Numbered from the stretch's first letter, positions 1 through 10,225 are shown. The stretch is DNA of 64,000 bases from Lysobacterales bacterium (GCA_017302035.1 JAFLEA010000004.1:1-64000), one strand, 5' to 3'. Made by a program: numbers and translations. Notes: generated by a model from the letters alone, not told the origin.

Positions 1-843
1 CTTCACGATCAGCGGTGGCAACGGGGGTGCGACAAGCTTGCAGAACTGGCAACAAGCCTCCAACGGAGGCGGCTGGCTGAACGAAGGCGGGACGCCGGGC
101 TTGCGCAGACTGCGATTCGTGCAGAACGTCGCCCGCAATGGAGGCGGCCTGTACACGACGGCTGCGCTCTCGCTCGAAGACATCGAGTTCAGGTCGAACG
201 GAGTCTGGCAGGACGGCGGCGGGGCCTTCTTCACCTCGTTGGTGACGTTCTGGATGGCGGTCGCGGCCGGAGCCGCAAGGCGCGGACGGGACGCTGCGGG
301 CGCCGGTGCAGTCGGTGTGGCCGTCGCGGCCTGCGCCGGCGCGGCCGGCGGCGGTACACGCACGATCGCATCGGACGGCAGTGCCCGCGGCGCTTCGATC
401 ACCGGCGCTTCGATCGCGGTGGCGGTGCGCGGGCCGTCGACCAGCGCCGAGTACTCGCGGACCAACCGGCCCTGGCCCCAATCGACCTCGACCAGGAAGG
501 CCAGCGCGGGCACGTCCACCGGCGCGCTGCTGGTGACCCGGACCACGGCCCGGTCCCGGGCGTCGGTGGTGATCTCGAACTGCAGGTCGCGAACCAGTCC
601 GGTGGGGGCCTGCAGGCCGACCCGGGCGAAGGTCTCGGGCGAGGCCAGGCGCGCGCGCGCGTTCTCGAGTTCGCCCGGCTCGTTGGAGATGATCGGGATC
701 TCGGCCAGCAGCGGCTCGCCGGGCGCCGACAGCACCCGGATCTGGCCGAGTCCGAGCGCCATCGCGCCGCCGCTGGACAGCAGCAGCGCAAGCGCCAACA
801 GCCAATGCCACGGGCGCCTGGCGCCCCGTCCCCGGATAGTCAT
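1..843 (-). CDS. fimV: FimV-like pilus/polar-localisation protein, N-terminal part only (truncated)
   Basis: FimV proteins are inner-membrane/periplasmic organisers of type IV pili and polar complexes. The start ATG at 843 is followed by a signal peptide with an LLALALLLSSG core. Next comes the diagnostic FimV N-terminal domain: 'LGLGQIRVLSAPGEPLLAEI', then 'RLASPETFARVGL'. A Pro/Ala/Thr-rich linker follows to about base 256. The frame stays open to base 1, but the last ~85 codons do not resemble FimV and are antisense to beta-helix coding sequence. No LysM domain is reached. Its position downstream of asd on the same strand is the usual Xanthomonadaceae order. The true gene end is lost. Confidence 0.75.
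   Translation of the reverse strand, partial: MTIRGRGARRPWHWLLALALLLSSGGAMALGLGQIRVLSAPGEPLLAEIPIISNEPGELENARARLASPETFARVGLQAPTGLVRDLQFEITTDARDRAVVRVTSSAPVDVPALAFLVEVDWGQGRLVREYSALVDGPRTATAIEAPVIEAPRALPSDAIVRVPPPAAPAQAATATPTAPAPAASRPRLAAPAATAIQNVTNEVKKAPPPSCQTPFDLNSMSSSESAAVVYRPPPLRATFCTNRSLRKPGVPPSFSQPPPLEACCQFCKLVAPPLPPLIVK
2..255 (+). other. fragment of a right-handed beta-helix repeat protein (possible chimeric end)
   Basis: The plus strand over roughly the first 255 bases reads as a Gly/Asn-rich polypeptide with spaced 'NGGG(L/W)' and 'LRFVQN'/'DIEFRSN' units. This is the pattern of right-handed parallel beta-helix repeats in large secreted or surface proteins. No start or stop of its own lies in the window. 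The recognisable repeat stops near base 250, where the minus strand becomes recognisable fimV. The adjoining sequence therefore looks like a junction between two unrelated genes: an assembly chimera or a real rearrangement. Family assignment is by repeat pattern only. Confidence 0.5.
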
Positions 844-1052
844 GCGACGCACTATAACGGGTCCGCCGGCCTTGTCGCACGCACCGGGCCGGCCCGTGCT
901 CGGCGCCCGTCGCCCCCTGTGGCGCGGACCGTTGGCCTGCCGCTCTTCAAGCCATCGCCAACGCCGGCGAACCGACGATCCGCCCTACTGGCGGAGTGGA
1001 TCAGGGTGCAGGCGCATGGAGGTGTCGCGGACGTGCAGGAGATCGATCCCGC

Positions 1053-2087
1053 TCAATCCTCGCGGGCGACCAGCTCGGCCAGTTGCACGGCGTTGAGCGC
1101 GGCGCCCTTGCGGATGTTGTCGGCCACGATCCACAAGTTCAGGCCGCGCGGGTGGGAGAAGTCCTCGCGGATCCGGCCCACGTACACCGCGTCGTTGCCC
1201 GAGGCGTGGGTCACCGGGGTCGGATAGCCGCCGGGCTTGCGCTCGTCCACCACTTCTATGCCCGGCGAGCGCTCCAGCAGCTCGCGCGCGGCCTCCGCGC
1301 CGACCTTCTCCCGGGTCTCGATCGCCACTGCCTCGGCATGGCCGAAGAACACCGGCACGCGCACCGCGGTGGGGTTCACCTGGATGGCGTCGTCGCCGAG
1401 GATCTTGCGGGTCTCCCAGACCAGCTTCATCTCCTCCTTGGTGAAGCCGTTGTCCTGGAAGTCGTCGATGTGCGGAATCAGGTTGAAGGCGATCTGCAAC
1501 GGGAAACGCTGCGGCTCAGGATCCTGGAAGTTGAGCAGGGCCGCGGTCTGCCGGCCCAGCTCCTCCAGCGCCGAACGGCCGGCGCCGGACACCGACTGGT
1601 AGGTGGCCACGTTGATCCGCTCGATCCCGTAGCGCCGGTGCAGCGGCGCCAGCGCGACCAGCATCTGCATCGTGGAGCAATTGGGGTTGGCGATGATCCC
1701 GCGCGGGCGGTCCCTCGCCGCCTCCGGGTTCACTTCCGACACCACCAGCGGCACGTCGTCGTCGTAGCGGAACGCCGAGGAGTTGTCGATCACCACCGCG
1801 CCGGCGGCGGCGAACTTCGGTGCATATTCCTTCGACACCCCGCCACCGGCGGAGAACAGGGCGATGTCCACGCCCTTCGGGTCGAAGGTCGCCAGGTCGC
1901 GGACCGGGATCTTGCGGCCGGCGAACTCGACCTCGCCGCCGGCCGAACGCTCGGAGGCCAGGGCGACGATCTCGCCGACCGGGAACTCGCGCTCGGCGAG
2001 GATGGACAGCATGGTCTCGCCGACCGCGCCGGTGGCGCCGACGACGGCGACGGTGAAACGACGTTGCGTGGGGGCTGCGTCACTCAT
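1053..2087 (-). CDS. asd: aspartate-semialdehyde dehydrogenase
   Basis: Reduces L-aspartyl-4-phosphate to L-aspartate 4-semialdehyde with NADPH, the branch step toward lysine/diaminopimelate, threonine and methionine (cytosolic). The 344-aa product has an N-terminal NADP-binding Gly-rich loop (VVGATGAVGE, residues 15-24) and the catalytic cysteine in NPNCST (Cys137). It also has the dimerisation-domain motif SVSGAG and a C-terminal VADNIRKGAALNAVQLAE segment. Length is normal for the family. It lies 25 bp downstream of the hydroxyacid dehydrogenase gene and 209 bp upstream of fimV on the same strand; that gap holds no gene I can see. Confidence 0.97.
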   Translation of the reverse strand: MSDAAPTQRRFTVAVVGATGAVGETMLSILAEREFPVGEIVALASERSAGGEVEFAGRKIPVRDLATFDPKGVDIALFSAGGGVSKEYAPKFAAAGAVVIDNSSAFRYDDDVPLVVSEVNPEAARDRPRGIIANPNCSTMQMLVALAPLHRRYGIERINVATYQSVSGAGRSALEELGRQTAALLNFQDPEPQRFPLQIAFNLIPHIDDFQDNGFTKEEMKLVWETRKILGDDAIQVNPTAVRVPVFFGHAEAVAIETREKVGAEAARELLERSPGIEVVDERKPGGYPTPVTHASGNDAVYVGRIREDFSHPRGLNLWIVADNIRKGAALNAVQLAELVARED

Positions 2088-2112
2088 GGGGGAGCTCTCT
2101 TTCTTTCCAGGA

Positions 2113-3126
2113 TCAAACGACGGGGGTGGTCTTCTTAGCGGTCACCGGGTTCGGCGGGTGGCCGGCATGCGGGCCGAAGCCCAGGGCGGCCTGCAGGTTG
2201 TCCACCGCCAGCTGGACCATCGCCCGGCGCGTGGCCAGCGAGGCACTGCCGATGTGCGGGGTCAGCACCACGTTGCGCAGTGCCAGCAGTTCCGGGCGCA
2301 CGGTCGGCTCGCCTTCGTACACATCCAGCCCGGCCGCGGCCAGGCGGCCGTTGGCCAGCGCATCGGCCAGCGCCAACTCGTCCACCAGGCCGCCGCGGGC
2401 GATGTTCACCAGGGTGGCGGTGGGCTTCATCCTCGCCAGCGCGGCGGCATCGACGAGGTGGCGACTGGCCGGCGATACCGGCAGCGCCAGCACCAGGTGG
2501 TCGCTCTGCGCGAGCAGGGCGTCGAAACCGACCCAGCGGGCGCCGTGTTCGCGCTCGACCGCCTCGGGCAGGCGCGAACGGTTGTGGTACAGCACCCGCA
2601 TGCCGAAACCGTGATAGCCGCGGCGGGCGATGGCCTGGCCGATCCGGCCCATGCCGAGGATCCCCAGGGTGCTGCCGTGGACGTCGGCGCCGAGCAGGGT
2701 CGAGAACGACCAGCTCCCCCAGCGGCCCTCGCGCAACCAGCGCTCGGATTCGGATATCCGGCGCGCGGCGGCCATCAGCAGGGCGAAGCCGAGGTCGGCG
2801 GTGGTTTCGGTCAGCACATCCGGGGTGTTGGTGGCGACGATGCCGGCCGCGTCCAGCGCGGGGATGTCCAGGTTGTCGTAACCGACGCCGACGTTGGCGA
2901 TGACGCGCAGGCGCGGCGCCGCGCCGAGTTCGGCCGCGCCGATGCGTTCGTTGAGGGTGACCACGGCGCCGTCGGCCTCGCTCAGCGCAGCGGCGATCCG
3001 CGCCGGGCTGTGGGTGGTGACTTCGGCGGTCGGATCGAGGTCGCAGTGCAACGCAAGCTGGCCGACGATGTCATCGAACAACGGCTGCGACACCCACACC
3101 CGTGGACGCGGACGCGCCTGGGCCAT
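2113..3126 (-). CDS. D-isomer 2-hydroxyacid dehydrogenase (glyoxylate/hydroxypyruvate reductase type)
   Basis: Predicted NAD(P)H-dependent reductase of 2-keto acids such as glyoxylate or hydroxypyruvate. The 337-aa protein has the N-terminal catalytic flap with NVGVGYDNLDI. The Rossmann GxGxxG region reads LGILGMGRIGQAIARRG. The catalytic Arg is in NIARGGLVDE, the Glu in the GLDVYEGEP region, and the His in LTPHIGSAS. All three catalytic residues are present. It starts 3 bp after the aroC stop and ends 25 bp before asd, so aroC, this gene and asd are probably cotranscribed. The exact substrate cannot be read from sequence. Confidence 0.92.
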   Translation of the reverse strand: MAQARPRPRVWVSQPLFDDIVGQLALHCDLDPTAEVTTHSPARIAAALSEADGAVVTLNERIGAAELGAAPRLRVIANVGVGYDNLDIPALDAAGIVATNTPDVLTETTADLGFALLMAAARRISESERWLREGRWGSWSFSTLLGADVHGSTLGILGMGRIGQAIARRGYHGFGMRVLYHNRSRLPEAVEREHGARWVGFDALLAQSDHLVLALPVSPASRHLVDAAALARMKPTATLVNIARGGLVDELALADALANGRLAAAGLDVYEGEPTVRPELLALRNVVLTPHIGSASLATRRAMVQLAVDNLQAALGFGPHAGHPPNPVTAKKTTPVV

Positions 3127-3129
3127 GGC

Positions 3130-4251
3130 CTAGGCCTGTCCGGCGCCGATCGCGCCGGCGCCGGGGAGGATCCGCGGCGCGACCTCGCCCACGTCGCCGC
3201 ACTGGGCGCGGTGGCGCAGCGCCTGGTCCATCAGCACCAGCGCGACCATCGCCTCGGCGATCGGGGTGGCGCGAATGCCGACGCAGGGGTCGTGCCGGCC
3301 GGTGGTGACCACTTCGACCGGATTGCCGTCCAGGTCCACGGTCGGTCCGGGCAGGCGCAGGCTGGAGGTGGGCTTGAGCGCGATCGAGGCGACCAGTTGC
3401 TGGCCGCTGGAGATGCCGCCGAGGATGCCGCCAGCATGGTTGCTGGCGAAGCCGTCCGGGGCGATCAGGTCGCGGTGCTGCGTGCCCTTCTGCGCGACCA
3501 CGCCGAAACCGTCGCCGATCTCCACACCCTTGACCGCGTTGATGCTCATCAGCGCGGCGGCCAGCTCCCCGTCGAGCTTGCCGTAGATCGGCTCGCCCCA
3601 GCCCGGCGGCACGCCGTCGGCGACCACGGTCACCCGCGCGCCGACCGAATCGCCCGACTTGCGCAGCGCGTCCATGTACGCCTCCAGCTCGGGCACCTGC
3701 GGCGCATGCGGCCAGAAGAACGGGTTGTCCTCCACCGCGCTCCAGTCGAAACCGTCCGCCCGCACCTGGCCGAGCTGGGCGAGGAAGCCGCGCACGACCA
3801 CGCCGTGCCGCTGCTGCAGCCACTTCTTGGCGATCACCGCGGCGGCCACGCGCATGGTGGTCTCGCGTGCCGAACTGCGGCCGCCACCGCGCGGGTCGCG
3901 GATGCCGTACTTCTGCCAATAGGTGTAGTCGGCATGGCCGGGGCGGAACTGCCCGGCGATGTCCGCGTAGTCCTTGCTGCGCGCGTCGGTATTGCGGATC
4001 AGCAGGGCGATCGGGGTGCCGGTGGTGCGGCCCTGGTAGACGCCGGACAGGATCTCGACCTCGTCGGCCTCGCGCCGGGCGGAGGTATGGCGCGACTTGC
4101 CGGTGGCACGACGCTGCAGGTCGTGGGCGAACGCCTCCGGGGCCAATTCCAGCCCCGGCGGGCAGCCGTCCACGACGCAGCCGATGGCCGGGCCGTGGGA
4201 CTCGCCGAAGGTGGTGACCGACAACAGCTTGCCGAAGGTGTTGCTGCTCAA
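3130..4251 (-). CDS. aroC: chorismate synthase
   Basis: Catalyses the last shikimate-pathway step, 5-enolpyruvylshikimate-3-phosphate to chorismate, using reduced FMN. The 373-aa protein begins [20 protein letters not shown], the chorismate synthase N-terminal signature. It also has [23 protein letters not shown], the FMN-site motif [22 protein letters not shown], and the C-terminal [17 protein letters not shown]. Length is standard. It heads a minus-strand group with the hydroxyacid dehydrogenase and asd genes. The 180 bp between its start and the prmB stop show no gene. Confidence 0.98.
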   Translation of the reverse strand: MSSNTFGKLLSVTTFGESHGPAIGCVVDGCPPGLELAPEAFAHDLQRRATGKSRHTSARREADEVEILSGVYQGRTTGTPIALLIRNTDARSKDYADIAGQFRPGHADYTYWQKYGIRDPRGGGRSSARETTMRVAAAVIAKKWLQQRHGVVVRGFLAQLGQVRADGFDWSAVEDNPFFWPHAPQVPELEAYMDALRKSGDSVGARVTVVADGVPPGWGEPIYGKLDGELAAALMSINAVKGVEIGDGFGVVAQKGTQHRDLIAPDGFASNHAGGILGGISSGQQLVASIALKPTSSLRLPGPTVDLDGNPVEVVTTGRHDPCVGIRATPIAEAMVALVLMDQALRHRAQCGDVGEVAPRILPGAGAIGAGQA

Positions 4252-4432
4252 GGCGCCGCTCCGCTAGGCACGCGAGGGATGAGGCCTGCAAGCATCGCAT
4301 ATCGGCAGGCTTCGCTGCGGTGCAGCAGGCGCCCTGAACCGTTGCGCCCGCAACTGACCGGCCAGTGACGGTCTTGCGGGAGCCGGTCGCATCAAGAGCA
4401 GAAGCGCCGGCTTCGGCGAGCGGCCGCCACGG

Positions 4433-5362
4433 CTAGGGACGCGCGGCGGCCAGCTCGGCGATGCGGGCGTTGTGTGCGATCAGGTCGCGGCACTCGACCG
4501 CGAAGATGCCCATCTGGCCGACCTTGAACTCGATCCAGGCCAGGTCCAGCTCCGGCAGCAGCTTGACCAGGTGCCGCTCGGATTCACCGACCTCGCAGAT
4601 CAGCAGCCCGTCCTGGGACAGGTGCAGCGGCGCGTCGCGCAGGATCTTCAGCACCAAGTCCAGGCCGTCGGGCCCGGCGCGCAGGCCCAGCTCCGGCTCG
4701 TGGGAGTATTCCTGCGGCAGCGCGTCCGTCTCCTCGTCGGTGACATAGGGCGGATTGGTCACGATCAGGTCGTAGTGGCGGCCACCCAGCCCGGAGAACA
4801 GGTCGGACTTGACCAGTTCGACGTTGTCCGCGTGCAGGCGCGCCTTGTTTTCCGCGGCCAGGGCCAGCGCATCGTCGCTGATGTCCACCCCGTCCACCTG
4901 CCACTCCGGGTTGTAGTGGCCCATGGCGATGGCGATGCAGCCCGAGCCGGTGCACAGGTCCAGCGCGCGGCGCACCTCGCGCCCGGCCAGCCAGGGCTCG
5001 AAGCCGGACTCGACCAGTTCGGCAATCGGCGAGCGCGGCACCAGCGCACGGCGGTCGGACTTGAAGCTCAGCCCGGCGAACCAGGCCTCGCCGGCCAGGT
5101 AGGCGGCCGGCACCCGCTCGTCGATGCGGCGCTGGAACAGGGCCAGGATCGCGCGCTTCTCCTCCAGGGTCAGCCGCGACTGGCCGTAGGCGGGGCTGAG
5201 GTCGTGCGGCAGGTGCAGCGCGTGCAGGACCAGTTGGGTGGCCTCGTCCATGGCGTTGTCGTAGCTGTGGCCGAAGCTCAGCCCGGCCGCGTTGAAGCGG
5301 CTGCCGCCGTAGCGGATCAGGTCGATGATCGTGTGCAGTTCGGCAGCCGGATCGGCGGTCAT
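4433..5362 (-). CDS. prmB: ribosomal protein L3 (uL3) glutamine N5-methyltransferase
   Basis: SAM-dependent methyltransferase that modifies a glutamine of ribosomal protein uL3 (PrmB/HemK family). The 309-aa product has an N-terminal helical domain, then the SAM-binding motif [15 protein letters not shown] and the catalytic NPPY motif in [13 protein letters not shown]. The start at 5362 ([19 protein letters not shown]) matches how PrmB proteins begin. The frame is open far upstream, but that stretch has no family resemblance and runs antisense to the SCO1 gene. It is divergent from the SCO1 gene across about 140 bp. Confidence 0.94.
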   Translation of the reverse strand: MTADPAAELHTIIDLIRYGGSRFNAAGLSFGHSYDNAMDEATQLVLHALHLPHDLSPAYGQSRLTLEEKRAILALFQRRIDERVPAAYLAGEAWFAGLSFKSDRRALVPRSPIAELVESGFEPWLAGREVRRALDLCTGSGCIAIAMGHYNPEWQVDGVDISDDALALAAENKARLHADNVELVKSDLFSGLGGRHYDLIVTNPPYVTDEETDALPQEYSHEPELGLRAGPDGLDLVLKILRDAPLHLSQDGLLICEVGESERHLVKLLPELDLAWIEFKVGQMGIFAVECRDLIAHNARIAELAAARP

Positions 5363-5501
5363 GGCGCGGCGCCGCGGGGCGCAGGTCGGGAAACGGGTGT
5401 GGATTATAGGCCAGGCCATGCAGGGCCACGCCCGTTGACGGGCCAGGCGGCCGGGGCCGGTATCATGTCCGGCCCGAACGACGCCACCGGAACGCCTGCG
5501 C

Positions 5502-6155
5502 ATGTTCAACCGCACCACTGCCTGGATCCTCGTCGCCGCACTCGCCGCCGGCCTCGGGCTGCTGGCCGCCTGGCACCTGTTCGGCCGCGGCGGGAACGCC
5601 GCCGCGCCGCAGTTGCAGAGCGCGATCCTGCTGCCGCAGCCGCGCGAGCTGCCGGCGTTCAACCTGCGCCAGTCCGACGGCACCCCGCTGGTCGCGGGCG
5701 AACTGGCCGGGCACTGGACCCTGGTGTTCCTCGGCTTCACCCATTGCCCGGACGTGTGTCCGACCACCCTGGCCGAACTGGCGCAGGCCCAGAAGCAGTG
5801 GGAAGCGCTCCCCGAATCGACCCGGCCGCGGGTGCTGTTCGTCTCGGTGGATCCGGAGCGCGACACGCCGGCCAAGGCCGGCGAGTACGCCCACGCCTTC
5901 CATCCGGACACCCTGGCCGCCACCGCCGACGTCCCGGCGCTGGAGAAGTTCGCCACCTCGCTGGGTTTCGTGTTCATGAAGGCGCCCGGCAAGCACTTCG
6001 ACCAGAACCCCCAGGACTACAGCGTCGACCACTCGGCCCACATCGCCCTGCTCGATCCGCAGGGGCGCCTGGCCGGACTGATCCGTCCGCCGCTGCAGCC
6101 GCAGGCCATCGCCGACGACCTGCTGCGGCTGACTGCCTCGGAGCGCGTGCCGTGA
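5502..6155 (+). CDS. SCO1/SenC family copper chaperone
   Basis: Membrane-anchored, periplasm-facing thioredoxin-fold protein that delivers copper for CuA-site assembly of cytochrome oxidase. The 217-aa product has one N-terminal membrane segment (about residues 8-27). The copper-binding CPDVC motif gives Cys82 and Cys86, and the distal ligand is His177 in [17 protein letters not shown] is a family hallmark. The stop overlaps the preferred GTG start of psd, so the two are probably cotranscribed, although their functions are not obviously linked. Confidence 0.93.
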   Translation: MFNRTTAWILVAALAAGLGLLAAWHLFGRGGNAAAPQLQSAILLPQPRELPAFNLRQSDGTPLVAGELAGHWTLVFLGFTHCPDVCPTTLAELAQAQKQWEALPESTRPRVLFVSVDPERDTPAKAGEYAHAFHPDTLAATADVPALEKFATSLGFVFMKAPGKHFDQNPQDYSVDHSAHIALLDPQGRLAGLIRPPLQPQAIADDLLRLTASERVP

Positions 6156-7003
6156 GCCCGATGACCGCGCTGAGCTGGGTGCTGCCGCACCGGCTGCTGT
6201 CGGCAATCGCGCGCGCAGCGGCCTACTCGACCCGTCCCTGGCTCAAGCAGGCCCTGATCGACACCGTGACCCGCCGCTTCGGCGTGGACCTGGACGAGGC
6301 CGCGCAGCCGGACCCGACTGCCTACCCGACCTTCAACGCCTTCTTCACCCGCGCGCTGAAACCCGGCGCGCGGGTGCCCGACCCCGATCCGCGCGCGCTG
6401 CTGATGCCGGCCGACGGCCGCATCAGCCAGCTCGGCCGGATCGAGGCCGACGGCCGCATCTTCCAGGCCAAGGGCCGCTCGTTCACCGCCGCCGAACTGC
6501 TGGGCGACGCCGAAGCCGCGCGGGTGTTCGCCGGCGGCAATTTCGCCACCGTGTACCTGTCGCCGCGCGACTACCATCGCGTGCACATGCCCTGGACCGG
6601 CACCCTGCGCCAGACCGTGCACGTGCCCGGCCGGCTGTTCAGCGTCGGCACCGACGCGGTGCGCAGCGTGCCGCGGCTGTTCGCGCGCAACGAGCGGCTG
6701 GTGTGCCATTTCGACACCGACTTCGGGCCGATGGCCTCGGTGATGGTCGGCGCACTGCTGGTGTCGGGCGTGGAGACGGTGTGGAGCGGCGTGGAGATCC
6801 CCGACTATGCCGACGAGATCGTGCGCAAGGACTGGCGCGGCCACGGCATCGTGCTGGAACGCTTCGCCGAGATGGCGCGGTTCAACTACGGCTCCACGGT
6901 GATCGTGCTGCTGCCGCCGGGCGCGGCGACCCTGGCGCCGGGACTGGCGGCGGAGACGCCGGTGCGGCTGGGCCAGGCCCTGGCGCACCGGTGCGGGAAC
7001 TGA
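6152..7003 (+). CDS. psd: phosphatidylserine decarboxylase proenzyme
   Basis: Pyruvoyl-dependent membrane enzyme converting phosphatidylserine to phosphatidylethanolamine. The 283-aa proenzyme carries the self-cleavage motif GST at Ser248 ([12 protein letters not shown]), giving a long beta chain and a ~36-aa alpha chain. The PADGR and YHRVHMPW motifs are typical. I chose GTG at 6152, which overlaps the preceding stop as GTGA. A GGAG lies 8 nt upstream, and [17 protein letters not shown] lines up with the known N-termini of Xanthomonas Psd. ATG at 6161 is the alternative but has no good ribosome binding site. It converges with queA 10 bp away. Confidence 0.95.
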   Translation: MSPMTALSWVLPHRLLSAIARAAAYSTRPWLKQALIDTVTRRFGVDLDEAAQPDPTAYPTFNAFFTRALKPGARVPDPDPRALLMPADGRISQLGRIEADGRIFQAKGRSFTAAELLGDAEAARVFAGGNFATVYLSPRDYHRVHMPWTGTLRQTVHVPGRLFSVGTDAVRSVPRLFARNERLVCHFDTDFGPMASVMVGALLVSGVETVWSGVEIPDYADEIVRKDWRGHGIVLERFAEMARFNYGSTVIVLLPPGAATLAPGLAAETPVRLGQALAHRCGN

Positions 7004-7013
7004 TGCGGGCCCT

Positions 7014-8060
7014 TCAACCCTGCCCCCACAGCAGCATCGCGTCGCCGTAGGAGAAGAACCGGTAGCGCCGCTCCACCGCATGCCGGTAGGCCTCGAACAC
7101 CCGATCCTTGCCGGCGAAGGCCGATACCAGCATCAGCAAGGTGCTCTCCGGCAGGTGGAAGTTGGTCAGCAGCGCGTCCACGCTGCGGATGCGGTAGCCG
7201 GGGAAGATGAAGATCCGGGTTTCGCCCGAGAACGGGCGCAACTCGCCGGCGTGCGGGGCTTCGCCGCTACACCAGGCACTTTCCAGCGCGCGCACCACGG
7301 TGGTTCCCACCGCGATCACCCGTCCCCCGGCCTCGCGGGTGCGGCGCACCTGCGCCACCAGTTCGGCGCCGACGTTGAGCCATTCGCTGTGCATGGCGTG
7401 CTCGCGCACGTCCTCCACCCGCACCGGCTGGAAGGTGCCCGCGCCCACGTGCAAGGTGACGTGGCCGAACTGCACGCCACGCTCGCGCAGCGCCGCCAGC
7501 AGCGGTTCGTCGAAATGCAGGCCCGCGGTCGGCGCGGCCACCGCGCCGACCTGGCGCGCGAACACGGTCTGGTAGCGCTCTGCGTCGTCCTGGCCCGGCT
7601 CGCGGCGGATGTACGGCGGCAGCGGCAGCCGGCCCACCCTGAGCAGCCAAGGCTCCAGTCCGTCCTCGACCTCGAAGCGCAGCCGGTAGAACTCGCCTTC
7701 GCGCCCCAGCACCTCGGCCCGGCCGCCGCCGTCGAGCGCGATCCACGCGTTCGCCTTCGGCGGCTTGCTGGCGCGCACCTGCGCGCGAGCCTGCTCGTCG
7801 GGCAGCAGCCGTTCGATCAGGATTTCCACCCGGCCGCCGCTGTCCTTGTGCCCGAACAGGCGCGCCGGGATCACCCGGGTATCGTTGAACACCAGCAGGT
7901 CGCCCGCCCGCAGCAGGCCGGGCAGGTCGCGCACCTGCAGGTCGGAGAACGCGCCTTCGCCCGCCGGCACGACCAGCAGGCGGCTGGCCGAGCGCTCGGC
8001 GAGCGGCGCCTGGGCGATCAGTGCTTCCGGCAGTTCGTAGTGGAAGTCGGACTTCTTCAA
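7014..8060 (-). CDS. queA: S-adenosylmethionine:tRNA ribosyltransferase-isomerase
   Basis: Transfers and isomerises the ribosyl moiety of SAM onto preQ1-modified tRNA to make epoxyqueuosine. The 348-aa product starts [17 protein letters not shown] and has the family motifs [29 protein letters not shown] and [17 protein letters not shown]. Length is standard. It ends 10 bp from the convergent psd stop. No tgt is visible in the window; the gene beyond its start is an Lrp regulator, so the usual queA-tgt pair is not present on this side. Confidence 0.97.
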   Translation of the reverse strand: MKKSDFHYELPEALIAQAPLAERSASRLLVVPAGEGAFSDLQVRDLPGLLRAGDLLVFNDTRVIPARLFGHKDSGGRVEILIERLLPDEQARAQVRASKPPKANAWIALDGGGRAEVLGREGEFYRLRFEVEDGLEPWLLRVGRLPLPPYIRREPGQDDAERYQTVFARQVGAVAAPTAGLHFDEPLLAALRERGVQFGHVTLHVGAGTFQPVRVEDVREHAMHSEWLNVGAELVAQVRRTREAGGRVIAVGTTVVRALESAWCSGEAPHAGELRPFSGETRIFIFPGYRIRSVDALLTNFHLPESTLLMLVSAFAGKDRVFEAYRHAVERRYRFFSYGDAMLLWGQG

Positions 8061-8126
8061 GGGACGCGTGCGGCCTGCGGTTGCCGGGCATTGTAGCGGT
8101 CCGGCGCCCTGCCCCCGGCGGCGGGA

Positions 8127-8558
8127 TCAGCGTTCGAACTTGGTCGACAGCACGATCGACGAGGACGTGCGCTCGACCCCATCGAGTGCGCCGATGCGAT
8201 CGGTCAGCAGGTCCATCTGGTCCACGTCGGCGACCACGGCCATCGCGACCAGGTCGTAGGGTCCGCTCACCGACTGCAGAGTGCGGATCTCCGGGATCGA
8301 GTGCAGTTCCTTCACTACCGCGGCGGTCTTCTTGGGAAACACGGTGATCATGATGTGGGCCCGGATCCGGTCCCGCTCCACGCCTTCATCCACGCGCACG
8401 GTGTAGCCACGGATCACCCCGCTGCGCTCGAGCCTGTCGATCCGGCTCTGCACGGTGGTTCGCGACAGGTCCAGGCGCCGCGCGATCTGCGCGGTGGACG
8501 CGCGCGCGTCCTCGCGCAGCAGGGACAGGAGCTGTTCGTCGGCCTCGGTGATCTTCAT
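8127..8558 (-). CDS. Lrp/AsnC family transcriptional regulator
   Basis: A 143-aa feast/famine regulator with an N-terminal winged helix (MKITEADEQLLSLLREDARAS, recognition helix around LSRTTVQSRIDRLERSGVI) and a C-terminal RAM amino-acid-binding domain. The start at 8558 is preceded by an AAGG-type ribosome binding site; the open frame further upstream is not Lrp-like. It is divergent from the class III aminotransferase across 133 bp. That arrangement usually means the regulator controls the neighbour in response to an amino acid. The effector is unknown. Confidence 0.92.
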   Translation of the reverse strand: MKITEADEQLLSLLREDARASTAQIARRLDLSRTTVQSRIDRLERSGVIRGYTVRVDEGVERDRIRAHIMITVFPKKTAAVVKELHSIPEIRTLQSVSGPYDLVAMAVVADVDQMDLLTDRIGALDGVERTSSSIVLSTKFER

Positions 8559-8691
8559 TTTGCCTTGCCAGTGTCGTCGATCCGACGAATATTGCCTGAA
8601 TCCTGCGCGGATCATAGCTGCCAATCGCCGATCCACTCCCGATAATAGGGGGTTTCTGGTCCACCCGGCCACCCAGTCCCCGGAGATCCGC

Positions 8692-10188
8692 ATGTCCGTC
8701 CTCGCCCCCCTCGCCCCGCTGCGCGCCCACGCCGGCCAGCGCCTGACCTCCGGCCTGGACGACGCCAGCGTCGAACGCCTGGCCGCGAACCACCCGGACC
8801 TGGCGGCGGCGATCGCCGCCGCCGCGGCCGAGTACGCCAGCGTGCGCGAAGCCGCCGCCGACCTGCTCGATCTGGACGAAGCCGCGCAGATCCAGGCGCT
8901 GCAGGCCGGTTACGTCAACTTCTACGCCGACGACGCTGTGACTCCCTATGTCGCCCTGGTCGCGCGCGGACCGTGGGTGGTCACGCTCAAGGGCGCGGTG
9001 CTGTACGACGCCGGCGGCTACGGCATGCTCGGCTTCGGCCATGCGCCGCCGGCGGTGCTCGAGGCGATGTCCAAGCCGCAGGTGATGGCCAACATCATGA
9101 CCCCGAACCTGGCCCAGCGCCGCTTCGCCGAAGCCCTGCGCCGGGAGATCGGACGGACCCGCGGCGGCTGCCCGTTCGAGCGCTTCATGTGCCTGAATTC
9201 CGGCTCCGAAGCGGTGGGCCTGGCCGCGCGCATCGTCGACATCAACGCCAAGACCCAGACCGACCCGGGCGCGCGCCATGCCGGCGCGACCATCAAGCGG
9301 GTCGTGGTCAAGGGCAGCTTCCACGGCCGCACCGACCGCCCGGCGCTGTACTCCGATTCCAGCCGCGGCACCTACGACAAGTTCCTGGCCAGCTACCGCG
9401 GCGAGAACAGCGTGATCACCATCGCGCCCTACGACGTGGCCGCGCTGCGCCAGGCGTTCGCCGACGCCGAGGCCAGGGGCTGGTTCATCGAGGCGGTGTT
9501 CCTGGAGCCGGTGATGGGCGAAGGCGACCCGGGGCGCTCGGTGCCGGTGGAGTTCTATACCGCCGCGCGCGAGGCCACCCGCGCGCACGGCAGCCTGCTG
9601 CTGGTCGATTCGATCCAGGCCGGCCTGCGCGTGCACGGCGTGCTCTCGCTGGTGGACTACCCCGGCTTCGAGGGCGCGGAGGCGCCGGACATGGAGACCT
9701 ACTCCAAGGCGCTCAATGCCGCCCAGTTCCCGCTGTCGGTGCTGGCGACGACCGCGCATGCGGCCGCGATCTACCGCAAGGGCGTCTACGGCAACACCAT
9801 GACCACCAATCCGCGGGCGCTGGACGTGGCTTGCGCCACCCTGGGCCTGCTCACCGAGGAGGTGCGCGCCAACATCCGCGCCCGGGGCGCGCAGGCGATG
9901 CAGAAGCTGGAGCAGCTGAAGGCGGACCTGGGCGGCGCGATCACCAAGGTCCAGGGCACCGGCCTGCTGTTCTCCTGCGAGCTGGCCCCGGAGTACAAGT
10001 GCTACGGCGCCGGCTCCACCGAGGAATGGCTGCGCCGGCACGGGGTCAACGTGATCCACGGCGGCGAGAACTCGCTGCGCTTCACCCCGCACTTCGGGAT
10101 GGACGAGGAAGAGCTGGACCTGCTGGTGTCGATGGTCGGCCGCGCCCTGCGCGAAGGGCCGCGCCGGCAGCAGTCCGCCGCGGCCTGA
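8692..10188 (+). CDS. class III (PLP-dependent) aminotransferase
   Basis: Predicted pyridoxal-phosphate aminotransferase of the ornithine/lysine omega-aminotransferase group, 498 aa. Visible features are the cofactor-phosphate region NSGSEAVGLAARIVD, the SFHGRTDRPA motif, a PLP-ring Asp in LLVDSIQAG, and the Schiff-base lysine Lys339 in TYSKALNAAQ. The ~85-residue N-terminal extension before the YVNFY region is part of this subfamily as I know it. ATG at 8692 follows a GGAG. Divergent from an Lrp-family regulator, which suggests amino-acid-responsive control. The amino donor cannot be told from sequence. Confidence 0.88.
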   Translation: MSVLAPLAPLRAHAGQRLTSGLDDASVERLAANHPDLAAAIAAAAAEYASVREAAADLLDLDEAAQIQALQAGYVNFYADDAVTPYVALVARGPWVVTLKGAVLYDAGGYGMLGFGHAPPAVLEAMSKPQVMANIMTPNLAQRRFAEALRREIGRTRGGCPFERFMCLNSGSEAVGLAARIVDINAKTQTDPGARHAGATIKRVVVKGSFHGRTDRPALYSDSSRGTYDKFLASYRGENSVITIAPYDVAALRQAFADAEARGWFIEAVFLEPVMGEGDPGRSVPVEFYTAAREATRAHGSLLLVDSIQAGLRVHGVLSLVDYPGFEGAEAPDMETYSKALNAAQFPLSVLATTAHAAAIYRKGVYGNTMTTNPRALDVACATLGLLTEEVRANIRARGAQAMQKLEQLKADLGGAITKVQGTGLLFSCELAPEYKCYGAGSTEEWLRRHGVNVIHGGENSLRFTPHFGMDEEELDLLVSMVGRALREGPRRQQSAAA

Positions 10189-10225
10189 ACCTGCGCGACC
10201 GGCGGCGGCCCCGGGGACTGGACCC

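Noticed and set aside
1783-4368. Very long plus-strand open frame (861 codons)
   Set aside because: Antisense to asd, the hydroxyacid dehydrogenase and aroC; Arg/Ala/Gly-rich translation typical of high-G+C shadow frames.
4472-6151. Upstream in-frame extension of psd
   Set aside because: Overlaps prmB antisense and SCO1 out of frame; psd homologues begin at 6152.
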